38,134 nucleotides of DNA. It comes from Arminella tubonensis. Lineage in GTDB: Bacteria; Pseudomonadota; Alphaproteobacteria; Rhizobiales; Rhizobiaceae. The stretch is taken from assembly GCF_003240585.1 (NCBI RefSeq), contig NZ_PCDP01000022.1, forward strand, positions 1 through 38,134, in the 5' to 3' direction. The translations under genes were made by a program, and so were the position numbers. The notes beneath the pieces were generated by a model, which was given only the letters and a program-made list of their open reading frames with translations, was not told where the DNA came from and did no database searches. Each line of letters starts with the position of its first letter. The stretch's first letter is position 1. Below, piece by piece: positions 9,538 through 18,102 of the stretch.

Positions 9538-10830
9538 ATGACTTTCGATTTGCTTGGAAAGACGGGCAATTTGCTCGGGAAGGAAACGGGCCGGCGCAAC
9601 TTTCTGAAAGGTGCAGGTGCGGTTTCCGCTATCGCCATGACCGGCCTGCCGATGCCCGCCATCGCGCAGGCGCAGGATATCACGATCATTTCCGATGAGA
9701 ACAATGCTGAGGCGCTGACGATCTTAGGCAAGATCGCCGATGACTTCGGCAAGCAGGCTGGCTGCAAGGTGACCGTTAACAATATGGATCACGAGGCCCA
9801 TAAGACGGCGATCCGCAACTATCTGGTCGCCGGCGCGCCCGACATCTGCTTCTGGTTTTCCGGGAACCGAATGCGTGCATTCGTGAAGCGCGGTCTGTTC
9901 GACGACATCTCCGATCTATTCGAGAAGGAAAAATACAAGGACGTACTCGGTGCGACTGCGGGTTCTGTTACCGTCGACGGCAAGCAATATGGACTGCCGA
10001 CGGGAGGAACGCTCTGGGGCATGTTCTATCGCAAGGACGTCTTTGCCCAACTCGGAGCAACTATGCCGGGCACATGGGATGACTTCCTGGCATTCGGCGC
10101 CAAATGCAAGAGCGCCAATCTAACGCCTATCGCGATGGGTACCAAGGAGCTCTGGCCGGCTGCCGGCTGGTTCGATCAGATGAACCTTCGCATCAACGGC
10201 CTCGACAAGCACATGGCCTTGATGAACGGCGAGATGAGCTATCTCGATCCGAGCCTCAAGCCGGTCTTCGACCAGTGGGAAATGCTGATCAAGCAGGAGT
10301 TCTTCACGGCGAACAACACGTCCTTCGGCTGGCAGGAAGCGGGCGCTCTATTGTCGCAGAAGAAGGCTGGCATGATGAATCTGGGTGCCTTCGTTCGAGC
10401 AACCTTCCCGAAGGACCAGCTCGATCAGCTTGCCTTCGCACCGTTCCCGACTATCGATCCGAAGGTCGGCCGTTTCGAAGAGTTTTCGCTGAATTCGGTG
10501 CATATTCCGAAAAATGCCAAGAACAAGCAAGGCGCCCGCGAATTCTTGGCCTATTTCTATAAGCCGGAAAACTTGGGCGCTTATTTGGAGCCAGCCGGCA
10601 ACGTTCCACCGCGCAACGACCTGCCGCCAAGCAAGGATCCGCTCGTCAACGCCGCCGTCGATGTTTTGAAGACGATCCAGGGCACGTCGCAATACTACGA
10701 CCGCGACAGCGATCCGGACATGGCGCAGGCAGGCCTCGTCGGCTTTCAGGAATTCATGGCAAAGCCCGAGCGGCGCGATGACATCCTGAAGCGGCTCGAG
10801 GCGACCCGCAAGCGCATCTACAAAATCTGA
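9538..10830 (+). CDS. lacE: Lactose-type ABC transporter, periplasmic binding protein
   Basis: A 430-residue SBP family 1 protein. The ATG at 9538 is chosen because GGGAGGAG precedes it; the open extension upstream to 9346 has no such site. The N-terminus carries a twin-arginine signal, R-R-N-F-L-K at residues 19-24, then a hydrophobic stretch and A-I-A-Q-A near residue 45, so the protein is likely exported folded by Tat. The mature part has the GTLWGMFYRKDVFAQLG-type hinge segment typical of sugar binders. It heads an operon with two permeases, an ATPase and a GH42 enzyme, which resembles the lacEFG-lacZ-lacK operons of Agrobacterium and Sinorhizobium. Lactose as ligand is inferred from that layout. 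Confidence 0.85.
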   Translation: MTFDLLGKTGNLLGKETGRRNFLKGAGAVSAIAMTGLPMPAIAQAQDITIISDENNAEALTILGKIADDFGKQAGCKVTVNNMDHEAHKTAIRNYLVAGAPDICFWFSGNRMRAFVKRGLFDDISDLFEKEKYKDVLGATAGSVTVDGKQYGLPTGGTLWGMFYRKDVFAQLGATMPGTWDDFLAFGAKCKSANLTPIAMGTKELWPAAGWFDQMNLRINGLDKHMALMNGEMSYLDPSLKPVFDQWEMLIKQEFFTANNTSFGWQEAGALLSQKKAGMMNLGAFVRATFPKDQLDQLAFAPFPTIDPKVGRFEEFSLNSVHIPKNAKNKQGAREFLAYFYKPENLGAYLEPAGNVPPRNDLPPSKDPLVNAAVDVLKTIQGTSQYYDRDSDPDMAQAGLVGFQEFMAKPERRDDILKRLEATRKRIYKI

Positions 10831-10846
10831 TTTCCTCCCAGCGACC

Positions 10847-10874
10847 GAGCGGCGGAACGGGCGTTCCGCCGCTC
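10847..10874 (+). promoter_or_regulatory. Strong stem-loop between lacE and lacF
   Basis: GAGCGGCGGAAC, loop GGGC, GTTCCGCCGCTC is a perfect 12-bp stem placed 17 nt after the lacE stop and 20 nt before the lacF start. No T-run follows, so read-through to lacF is expected. It probably protects the lacE message from 3' decay or partly attenuates, giving more binding protein than permease. Confidence 0.7.
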
Positions 10875-10893
10875 CAACCCGAACGAGGATACA

Positions 10894-11778
10894 ATGACAA
10901 AGCTATGGCAGCGCCATCGCTGGTGGATGACTCCGACCCTGCTTATTCTTCCTGCCGCAATACTCTTCTCTGTCGTGATCCTGTGGTCTGCCGTCGAGAG
11001 TCTCTGGATCAGCCTGCACGACTGGGACGGCTTCAGCCCGATGACGTGGGTCGGCTTCGGCAACTATGAAGAACTTATCGGCGATCCGCAGTTTTATGTC
11101 TCGCTGAAGAATAATCTGATCTGGCTGATCATGTTCATGGCGGCGCCGCCCATTGGGCTCGCGATCGCGCTTCTGGTCAATCAGAAGATCCGCGGCATGC
11201 GGCTGATGAAATCGCTTTTCTTCATTCCGCTTGTGCTGGCATCGGTCGCCGTTGGCGTGGTCTTCACCTGGGTCTACACGCCACAACTGGGATTGCTCGC
11301 ACTCATCTTCGGTTTCTTCGGCGCCACGGCTCCGGCAGTCCTTTCCGATGAGCACCTCGTGACTTTTGCGATCGTCATTGCCGCGCTCTGGCCGCAGATC
11401 GCCTTCTGCATGGTGCTCTATCTGGCCGGGCTCAATAATCTCAGCGAGGAGTTGATCGGTGCCGGCCGCGTCGACGGCGCTAGGGGCTGGAATATGCTGC
11501 GCCACATCGTGTTGCCGCAGATGACGCAAGTCACCTTCATCGCCATCGCGGTTACGGTCGTTGGGGCACTTCGGTCCTTCGACATGGTGTCGGTCATGAC
11601 GCAGGGCGGGCCGTTCGGGTCGTCTGAAGTGCTTGCCTACCAGATGTTCGAGCAGTCGATATTTTCATACCGTTTCGGTTACGGCGCGGCAATCGCGTCG
11701 GTGCTGTTCGTCATCATGGCCGTATTCATCACCTGGTACCTCACGCGCATCATTCGTATCGAAGAAAGGGGCGCCTGA
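10894..11778 (+). CDS. lacF: Lactose-type ABC transporter permease (MalF-like)
   Basis: A 294-residue inner-membrane protein of the sugar-permease 1 (MalF/UgpA) family with six predicted membrane segments, the first at about residues 13-33. The EAA loop is visible as LIGAGRVDGARGWNMLRHIVLPQM. An ATG at 10894 follows GAGGA. It forms the channel with LacG, whose ATG overlaps its stop by one base. Substrate follows the operon context (lactose or a related beta-galactoside). Confidence 0.88.
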   Translation: MTKLWQRHRWWMTPTLLILPAAILFSVVILWSAVESLWISLHDWDGFSPMTWVGFGNYEELIGDPQFYVSLKNNLIWLIMFMAAPPIGLAIALLVNQKIRGMRLMKSLFFIPLVLASVAVGVVFTWVYTPQLGLLALIFGFFGATAPAVLSDEHLVTFAIVIAALWPQIAFCMVLYLAGLNNLSEELIGAGRVDGARGWNMLRHIVLPQMTQVTFIAIAVTVVGALRSFDMVSVMTQGGPFGSSEVLAYQMFEQSIFSYRFGYGAAIASVLFVIMAVFITWYLTRIIRIEERGA

Positions 11779-12629
11779 TGTATCCCCGCGCAATCCCCGA
11801 AACGGCTATCTGGCAGCGGCGCTTCTACGTCATTGTCGTTCTGGTGATCCTGATCCTCTGGCTGTGCCCCCTCTTTGCCGTCATCCTCACCTCGTTCCGC
11901 TCGACGCAGGACGTGATGGGCGGCAATCTCTGGGGATGGCCAACGCAGTTCGGCCTGATCGACAATTATACAGCCGTCTTCACCCAGACGCCGATGGCGC
12001 GCTATTTCCTGAATAGCCTGATCATCACCATCCCGGCGGTGATCGGCGTACTGGTCCTCAGCACGCTCGCCGGCTTCGTGCTGGCACGGTATCGCTTTCG
12101 CGGCAACATGCTGGTCTTCGCGCTGTTCGTGGGCGGCAATTTCCTGCCCTATCAGATCATGATGATACCGGTGCGTGACCTGATGGTGCGGATCGGCCTT
12201 TACGACACGACCGCGGCCCTGGTCATCTTCCATATTGCCTTCCAAACCGGCTTTGCGACGCTGTTCATGCGTAATTTCATCGCCGCCTTGCCGGACGAGC
12301 TGTTTCAGGCGGCACGCGCCGAGGGCGCCTCGCCCTTCCAGACGCTGGTGCATGTGGTCATTCCGCTGGTTCGACCCGCATTGGCAGCCCTTGCCATCCT
12401 GATCTTCACTTTCGTCTGGAACGACTATTTCTGGGCCGTGGTGCTCACCGTCAGCGACACGGTCAAGCCGGTGACGGCCGGGCTTGCCAATCTGCGCGGT
12501 GAATGGGTGTCCGCCTGGAACCTGATCTCGGCCGGCACGATCGTCGTCGCCGTGCCGCCTGTCATCATGTTCTTCCTGATGCAGAAGCATTTCATCGCCG
12601 GCCTCACCATGGGGGCCGTGAAGGGATGA
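11778..12629 (+). CDS. lacG: Lactose-type ABC transporter permease (MalG-like)
   Basis: A 283-residue MalG/UgpE-type permease. Residues about 14-38 form the first membrane segment, and the EAA loop reads LFQAARAEGASPFQTLVHVVIPLVRPAL. It starts on the ATG overlapping the lacF stop (TGATG), so the two are translationally coupled. The C-terminus KHFIAGLTMGAVKG is the standard ending of this family. It partners LacF and the LacK ATPase. Confidence 0.88.
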   Translation: MYPRAIPETAIWQRRFYVIVVLVILILWLCPLFAVILTSFRSTQDVMGGNLWGWPTQFGLIDNYTAVFTQTPMARYFLNSLIITIPAVIGVLVLSTLAGFVLARYRFRGNMLVFALFVGGNFLPYQIMMIPVRDLMVRIGLYDTTAALVIFHIAFQTGFATLFMRNFIAALPDELFQAARAEGASPFQTLVHVVIPLVRPALAALAILIFTFVWNDYFWAVVLTVSDTVKPVTAGLANLRGEWVSAWNLISAGTIVVAVPPVIMFFLMQKHFIAGLTMGAVKG

Positions 12630-12687
12630 CGCACTCGATGGTTCCTTTCGCACCGGCCCCACTTTCCGTACTTGAGAGAGCAGTTGC

Positions 12688-13833
12688 ATGACCAGTCTCG
12701 AACTTAGACATGTGAACAAGAATTACGGCGCCTATCACGCGCTGCGCGGCATTGATCTGGCAGTGGCGCAGGGCGAGTTCATCGTCATGGTCGGCCCTTC
12801 CGGTTGCGGCAAGTCTACGCTGCTGAAGTCGATTGCCGGCCTGGAATCTATCTCCTCCGGCGAGATTCTCATCAACGGCCGTGACGTCAGCACGGCGGAA
12901 CCGGGCGACCGCGGCATCGCCATGGTGTTCCAGTCCTATGCGCTCTATCCGCACATGACCGTCGCCGAGAACATGGGTTTCGGCCTGCGGATGGCGAAGC
13001 GCCCGAAAGCCGAGATCGACGCTGCCGTTGCCCGTGCGGCAAAGATCCTCAGGATCACCGACCAGCTTGACAAGAGGCCGAAACAACTCTCGGGCGGCCA
13101 GCGCCAGCGCGTCGCGATCGGCCGTGCGATCACGCGCTCGCCTGATGTGTTCCTTTTCGACGAGCCGCTGTCGAACCTCGATGCAGCGCTTCGCACGCAA
13201 ATGCGGGTCGAATTGAGCGGGCTGCACGCCGAACTCGGCGCCACCATGGTTTACGTGACGCATGACCAGGTCGAGGCAATGACGATGGCAAGCCGCATCG
13301 TCGTCCTCAATCGCGGCGTTATCGAGCAGGTCGGTTCGCCACTGGAGCTATACCGCAATCCGGACAACCTCTTCGTCGCCGGTTTCCTCGGCGCGCCACG
13401 AATGAATTTCTTCCTGGTTACCGTCGATGAGGTCTCGGACAGGATGGTCACGGTTTCCGCACCTGGCCTTGCACCGGTCGCGGTCGAACTCGTGACGGGC
13501 GCAACGGTCCAAAAGGGCGCAGCACTTACCCTCGGCATCCGGCCGGAAAACATCGCCGTCATCGATGCGGCGTCGGGGGGAGGGACCGTCTGCGGAAACG
13601 TCCGTCTTGTCGAGCATCTCGGTCGTGAGACGATTCTCTATGTCGATGCCGGGCCGCTGCAGTGCGTCAGCTCTGAAAGCGGCACCGGCAATATCACCGT
13701 CCAGATCGGCCACGTCGCCGGCGTCGCGGCCGACACCACGGTCAGCCTGCGCGTCGATCCGCGTGAGATCTACCTGTTTTCCCAGGACGACGAGCGGACG
13801 ATCACGGTCCGCAAGCCGATCCTCGACCAATGA
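12688..13833 (+). CDS. lacK: Sugar ABC transporter ATP-binding protein (MsmK/MalK/UgpC family)
   Basis: A 381-residue ATPase. Walker A GPSGCGKST is at residues 36-44, the Q-loop at VFQSYALYPHM, signature [15 protein letters not shown], Walker B VFLFDEPLSNLD and the switch histidine in VYVTHDQVEAMT. A C-terminal TOBE/regulatory domain follows from about residue 240. It starts after GAGAGAGC, 58 nt beyond lacG. The gene precedes lacZ here, whereas the order described in A. radiobacter and S. meliloti is lacEFGZK. Its stop overlaps the lacZ start in an ATGA arrangement. Confidence 0.9.
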   Translation: MTSLELRHVNKNYGAYHALRGIDLAVAQGEFIVMVGPSGCGKSTLLKSIAGLESISSGEILINGRDVSTAEPGDRGIAMVFQSYALYPHMTVAENMGFGLRMAKRPKAEIDAAVARAAKILRITDQLDKRPKQLSGGQRQRVAIGRAITRSPDVFLFDEPLSNLDAALRTQMRVELSGLHAELGATMVYVTHDQVEAMTMASRIVVLNRGVIEQVGSPLELYRNPDNLFVAGFLGAPRMNFFLVTVDEVSDRMVTVSAPGLAPVAVELVTGATVQKGAALTLGIRPENIAVIDAASGGGTVCGNVRLVEHLGRETILYVDAGPLQCVSSESGTGNITVQIGHVAGVAADTTVSLRVDPREIYLFSQDDERTITVRKPILDQ

Positions 13834-15998
13834 CCGCAGTTCAGGAGCCTGATACCTTGTCAGCCAACAGCAGCACAAAAGACCTTTCAGCCTGGCGTAC
13901 CATCGATACCGACCGCTTTCTCGTCGGCGTCCCGCATTATCCCGAGCATGTCGATGAAAGTTACTGGGAACGCGACGCCAAGCGCATGGCGCAAGCAGGC
14001 TTTAACGTTGCGCGTCTCGGCGAATTCGCCTGGCACATCTTCGAGCCGAGGCAGGGGACCTTCGACTTCGATCTCTTTGATCGCGCCATCGCCATGCTTG
14101 GCCGCCACGGGATCAGCACGATCATGTGCACGCCGACGGCGACGCCGCCGCGATGGCTGACGCAGGCGCATCCGGAGATATTGCGGGTCGACGGCCATGG
14201 CCGGACCATGAGCCACGGCTCGCGCCAGCATGCCGATACCAGCAGCCCCGTCTTCCGTGAACATAGCAAGCGGATTACCAGGGCGATGGCCGAGCACTAT
14301 CGCGACAACCCCCATGTGATCGGCTGGCAGACGGACAATGAGCTCAATACCAGCATGCCGGAATCCTTTTCGCCATCGGCGCTCAAGGAATTCCAAGCCT
14401 ATCTCGCCGATCGCTACGGGTCGATCGACAAGCTCAATTTCGCCTGGGGCGGAGACTTCTGGGCGACGGCCTATGACGATTTCGGCCAGGTCGTCCTTCC
14501 GCTGGAATTCGCACCGACCTTCCCCAGTCCCGGGCATGTCCAGGACTATCATCGGTTCCTCGCCTTCTCGACGGCGCGGTTCCAGCATGATCAGGTGGAG
14601 ATACTGCGGGCGACAAATGCCGGCTGGTTCGTATTTCACAATCTCGGCGGCCTGCGCGACATCGATTTTCGCGGTCAGTTTTCGACCGATCTCGATTTCG
14701 TTGGCTACGACATCTATCCGATGCTGTATGACGAATTCCAGCGCATCGGCAACCACGCCATGGTCCAGGCGCTTCATCTCGACATCTGCCGCGGTTTCTC
14801 GGGCAACTACATCGTGCCGGAGCAGCAATCCGGTTTCGGCAGTCAGCCCGGCTTCTGCACGCTGACACCCGAACCCGGGGAGATGCGTCGCATGGCGATG
14901 TCGTCGGTTGCGCGCGGGGCGGACGGACTGATGTTCTTCCGCTGGCGGCCGGCCCATTTTGGCGCGGAAATCTACTGGATGGGCATCATTGACCATGACG
15001 ACGTGCCGCGGCATCGTTATGACGAAGCCAAGCGCTTTGCAACGGAGATGACAGCGCTCAAGGACAAGATCCTCGGTACCCATGTCCGCATGGATGTCGG
15101 CATCGCCGGGGCTGATTTCGACAATCAGGAAGCTCACAAGACCTATTCGATCGGCCTGCCCAGCCCGCAGGACGACGCGGTGCTCCTGCATCAATATTGC
15201 TATGATCGCGGCATCGCCTGCGGCTTCATTCATCCGGAAGACGATCTCTCGCGGCTGAAGCTGCTTTACGTTCCGCACTGGGTGATGTGGAAGGACGACT
15301 GGACCGAACGGCTGGAGGCCTTCGCGCGCAACGGCGGCACCGTCATCATCGGCGCCCGCACCGGTACGAGAGATGAAAACAACCATGTCATTCGGGACAC
15401 GGCGCCCGGGTCCTCGCTGTCGCGACTGACGGGCATACGCGTCGAAGATTTCGGCCGGTTGGCCGCGCCCGGTGCAAATGGGCTCTTCGAGGTCATGTCG
15501 CGATCGGGTGGATTGGTGATGCCGCCAGATCGGCCGGCCGAATCCCATCGCCGTGTTCGCCGCTTCACGATCGGCAACCGCGAACTCGAGGCCGGGCATT
15601 ATTACGAGAACCTGGCGGTGGAGGACGATGTCGAGATCATTGCGACCTGGTCAAACCGCTATGCCGAGGGCGTGCCCATGGCGACATCGCGCAGTGTCGG
15701 CAAGGGCCGAGTGCTTTATGTTGGCAGCTACCTGACGCCCGACCTGACCGCAGCGCTTGCCGATCGCACCTTCGTCGAAGCCGGGATCAAACCGCTGCTG
15801 CCGGATCTGCCCGACGGCATCGAAGTGACCATGCGCCAGAATAACGACCGGCGACTGCTGTTCATTCAGAACTGCCTCGATGCGCCGGCATTTCTTGCGA
15901 TGGTTCCCCAAGGCCACAACCTGCTTGACGGCGGCAAGGCGGTCTCGGGCGCACTATCGATCGAGGCCTATGGCTGCGCGATCATCGAATTGATTTGA
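13830..15998 (+). CDS. lacZ: GH42 beta-galactosidase
   Basis: A 722-residue cytoplasmic glycoside hydrolase of family 42. The N-terminal TIM barrel begins with VGVPHYPEH and carries the R-x-G-E-F-A-W strand near residue 62. GWQTDNELN contains the acid/base Asn170-Glu171 pair, and the probable nucleophile is Glu331 in VPEQQSG. FFRWRPAHFGAE closes the barrel. A trimerisation (class I glutamine amidotransferase-like) domain spans about residues 400-620, and a small beta domain ends the protein. There is no signal peptide, so it acts on imported sugar. It overlaps lacK by 4 nt and is the last lac gene. The likely reaction is lactose to glucose and galactose, although GH42 enzymes often prefer other beta-galactosides. 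Confidence 0.9.
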   Translation: MTAVQEPDTLSANSSTKDLSAWRTIDTDRFLVGVPHYPEHVDESYWERDAKRMAQAGFNVARLGEFAWHIFEPRQGTFDFDLFDRAIAMLGRHGISTIMCTPTATPPRWLTQAHPEILRVDGHGRTMSHGSRQHADTSSPVFREHSKRITRAMAEHYRDNPHVIGWQTDNELNTSMPESFSPSALKEFQAYLADRYGSIDKLNFAWGGDFWATAYDDFGQVVLPLEFAPTFPSPGHVQDYHRFLAFSTARFQHDQVEILRATNAGWFVFHNLGGLRDIDFRGQFSTDLDFVGYDIYPMLYDEFQRIGNHAMVQALHLDICRGFSGNYIVPEQQSGFGSQPGFCTLTPEPGEMRRMAMSSVARGADGLMFFRWRPAHFGAEIYWMGIIDHDDVPRHRYDEAKRFATEMTALKDKILGTHVRMDVGIAGADFDNQEAHKTYSIGLPSPQDDAVLLHQYCYDRGIACGFIHPEDDLSRLKLLYVPHWVMWKDDWTERLEAFARNGGTVIIGARTGTRDENNHVIRDTAPGSSLSRLTGIRVEDFGRLAAPGANGLFEVMSRSGGLVMPPDRPAESHRRVRRFTIGNRELEAGHYYENLAVEDDVEIIATWSNRYAEGVPMATSRSVGKGRVLYVGSYLTPDLTAALADRTFVEAGIKPLLPDLPDGIEVTMRQNNDRRLLFIQNCLDAPAFLAMVPQGHNLLDGGKAVSGALSIEAYGCAIIELI

Positions 15999-16062
15999 AA
16001 CCGAAATATCGGGCGCCAACCCCACCCCAACTGCGATGCGCCCATGCCGAGAGGACATTTAG

Positions 16063-18084
16063 ATGACCAACAATGATAAGATACGCTGGGGAATTCTCGG
16101 GCCAGGCCGGATTGCAATGGATTTCTTTGCAGGCGTTGCCCAGTCCGATACAGGGCGCGTCGAGGCGATCGGTACGCGCAATCCCGGCAGGCCGGGTCTC
16201 GCGGAGAGCTTTCCGGGAGCGCGCATCATTCATGGCTACGACGCCCTGCTGGCCGATCCGGCGATTGATGCGGTCTATATTTCAACGCCGCATCCAAGCC
16301 ATGCCGAGTGGGCGATCAAGGCGGCTGAGCACGGCAAGCATGTGCTCTGCGAAAAGCCGATGGGTCTTTCAGCGGCCGAAGCCGAAGCCATGCAGGAGGT
16401 CTCCCGCCAGGCAGGGACCTTCCTCGGCGAGGCCTATATGTACCGCCTGCATCCCCTGACGCTGAAGCTGATCGAGCTTTTGAAAGCGAAGACCATCGGG
16501 GACGTGCGGTTGGTCAAATCGAGTTTCGGCTTTGCCAAGACGCCGTTCGAGCCCGAGCATCGGCTGTTTTCCAACAAGCTTGCCGGCGGCGCCATCCTCG
16601 ATGTCGGCGGCTACCCGGTATCGATGGCACGGTTGATCGCCGGCGTTGGCGAGGAGAGTGGCGTCCTCGATCCGGACAAGGTCTTTGCGGTCGGCCATCT
16701 GGGCGAGACCGGCGTCGACGAATGGAGCTCGGCAGTTCTCAATTTCCCGAATGGCGTCATTGCAGAGGTGTCGTGTTCGGTCTCGTTGGCGCAGGACAAC
16801 GTGCTGCGGATATTCGGGACCAACGGGCGGATCGAGATCGACCAGTTCTGGTTTGCGGCCGGCAAGCCGGGCGGCACGGCAATCATCCGCGTTTTCGCCG
16901 CAGATGGTTCGCAACGGGATGTTCCGGTCGATGAGCCACGACATGTCTACAGTTTCGAGGTCGATGCGGCAGGCGCCGCGATCCGGGCGGGCCGCAATGA
17001 ATTTGCCTATCCGGGCATGACGCGGGCCGACACGTTCGGTAATCTGAGGGTCATGGACAAATGGCGCGCCGCGATTGGGCTTGAATATGCAATCGAGACG
17101 CCAGCTATCCGCAGGCAGACCTTGCGTGGCGAGGTCCTTGGCCGCAAGAGCAGCCACGTCGCGCGCGGCCGGATCGCCGATCTGCCAAAGGAGGTCTCGC
17201 TTGCCGCTCTTGGCCTGATGGAGTTCTCCACCTTTTCCGGCGCTGCGATCGTGCTGGACGCCTTCTTCGAAGCGGGCGGCAACCTCGTCGATTCCGCCTT
17301 CCATTACGGCGGCGGCCTGCAGGACAGGCTGATCGGCGAGTGGATGCAGAGCCGCGGCGTGCGCGACCAAACCGTGGTCATCGAAAAGGGCGCCCATACG
17401 CCGCTCTGCTACCCCGATGTCATTGCCAAGCAACTGGCAGTCAGCCTTGATCGGCTGAAGAGCGACCATGTCGATATCTATTTCATGCACCGCGATAATC
17501 CCGACATTCCGGTCGGGGAATTCGTCGATGCCATGGATGCAGAGGTGAAGGCAGGCCGCATCCGAGGGCCGATCGGCGGCTCAAACTGGACCCGGGAGCG
17601 GATGGACGAGGCGATCGCCTATGCGGAGAGGACTGGCAAGACGAAGCCGAGTGTGCTGTCGAACAACTTTTCGCTCGCCGAAATGGTCCAGCCCGTTTGG
17701 GCTGGCTGCATCGCATCGTCGGATGCCGAATGGAAATCCTGGCTCGGTGATCGCAAGGTCACCAATTTTGCATGGTCGAGCCAGGCGCGCGGCTTCTTCA
17801 CAGACCGCGCCGGACGTGGCAAGTTCAGCGATCCGGAACTGGCGCGTGCCTGGTATTCCGACCTGAACTTCGAGCGCAGGGACCGAGCAGAGGAGCTTGG
17901 GCGACGGTTTGGCAAGTCTCCGATTCAGGTCGCTCTTGCCTATGTGCTGAACCAGCCATGGCCGGTTGTGCCGCTGATCGGACCTCGTTCTCTTGGAGAG
18001 CTGAACAACAGCCTTGAGGCATTCGAGATCAAGCTTTCTCCGAATGATGTGACCTGGCTCGAAAGCGGTAAGGTCGGGCTGTAG
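16063..18084 (+). CDS. Fused Gfo/Idh/MocA oxidoreductase and aldo/keto reductase
   Basis: A 673-residue two-enzyme fusion. Residues 1 to about 345 are a Gfo/Idh/MocA dehydrogenase: dinucleotide motif GILGPGRIA (residues 10-18), CEKP (Glu97-Lys98-Pro99) and the C-terminal substrate domain with GGAILDVGGYPV. Residues about 352-673 are an aldo/keto reductase with the full catalytic tetrad visible as Asp410, Tyr415 (DSAFHYG), Lys442 (IEKG) and His476 (FMHRDNP). The start follows AGAGGA by 7 nt. It lies 64 nt after lacZ on the same strand and is probably cotranscribed, so a role in oxidising or reducing a galactoside-derived sugar is a reasonable inference. Fusion of two unrelated NAD(P)-dependent folds would allow a coupled oxidation and reduction. 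No named orthologue is recognised. Confidence 0.85.
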   Translation: MTNNDKIRWGILGPGRIAMDFFAGVAQSDTGRVEAIGTRNPGRPGLAESFPGARIIHGYDALLADPAIDAVYISTPHPSHAEWAIKAAEHGKHVLCEKPMGLSAAEAEAMQEVSRQAGTFLGEAYMYRLHPLTLKLIELLKAKTIGDVRLVKSSFGFAKTPFEPEHRLFSNKLAGGAILDVGGYPVSMARLIAGVGEESGVLDPDKVFAVGHLGETGVDEWSSAVLNFPNGVIAEVSCSVSLAQDNVLRIFGTNGRIEIDQFWFAAGKPGGTAIIRVFAADGSQRDVPVDEPRHVYSFEVDAAGAAIRAGRNEFAYPGMTRADTFGNLRVMDKWRAAIGLEYAIETPAIRRQTLRGEVLGRKSSHVARGRIADLPKEVSLAALGLMEFSTFSGAAIVLDAFFEAGGNLVDSAFHYGGGLQDRLIGEWMQSRGVRDQTVVIEKGAHTPLCYPDVIAKQLAVSLDRLKSDHVDIYFMHRDNPDIPVGEFVDAMDAEVKAGRIRGPIGGSNWTRERMDEAIAYAERTGKTKPSVLSNNFSLAEMVQPVWAGCIASSDAEWKSWLGDRKVTNFAWSSQARGFFTDRAGRGKFSDPELARAWYSDLNFERRDRAEELGRRFGKSPIQVALAYVLNQPWPVVPLIGPRSLGELNNSLEAFEIKLSPNDVTWLESGKVGL

Positions 18085-18102
18085 CCCACTCGAACCGGCC
18101 GC

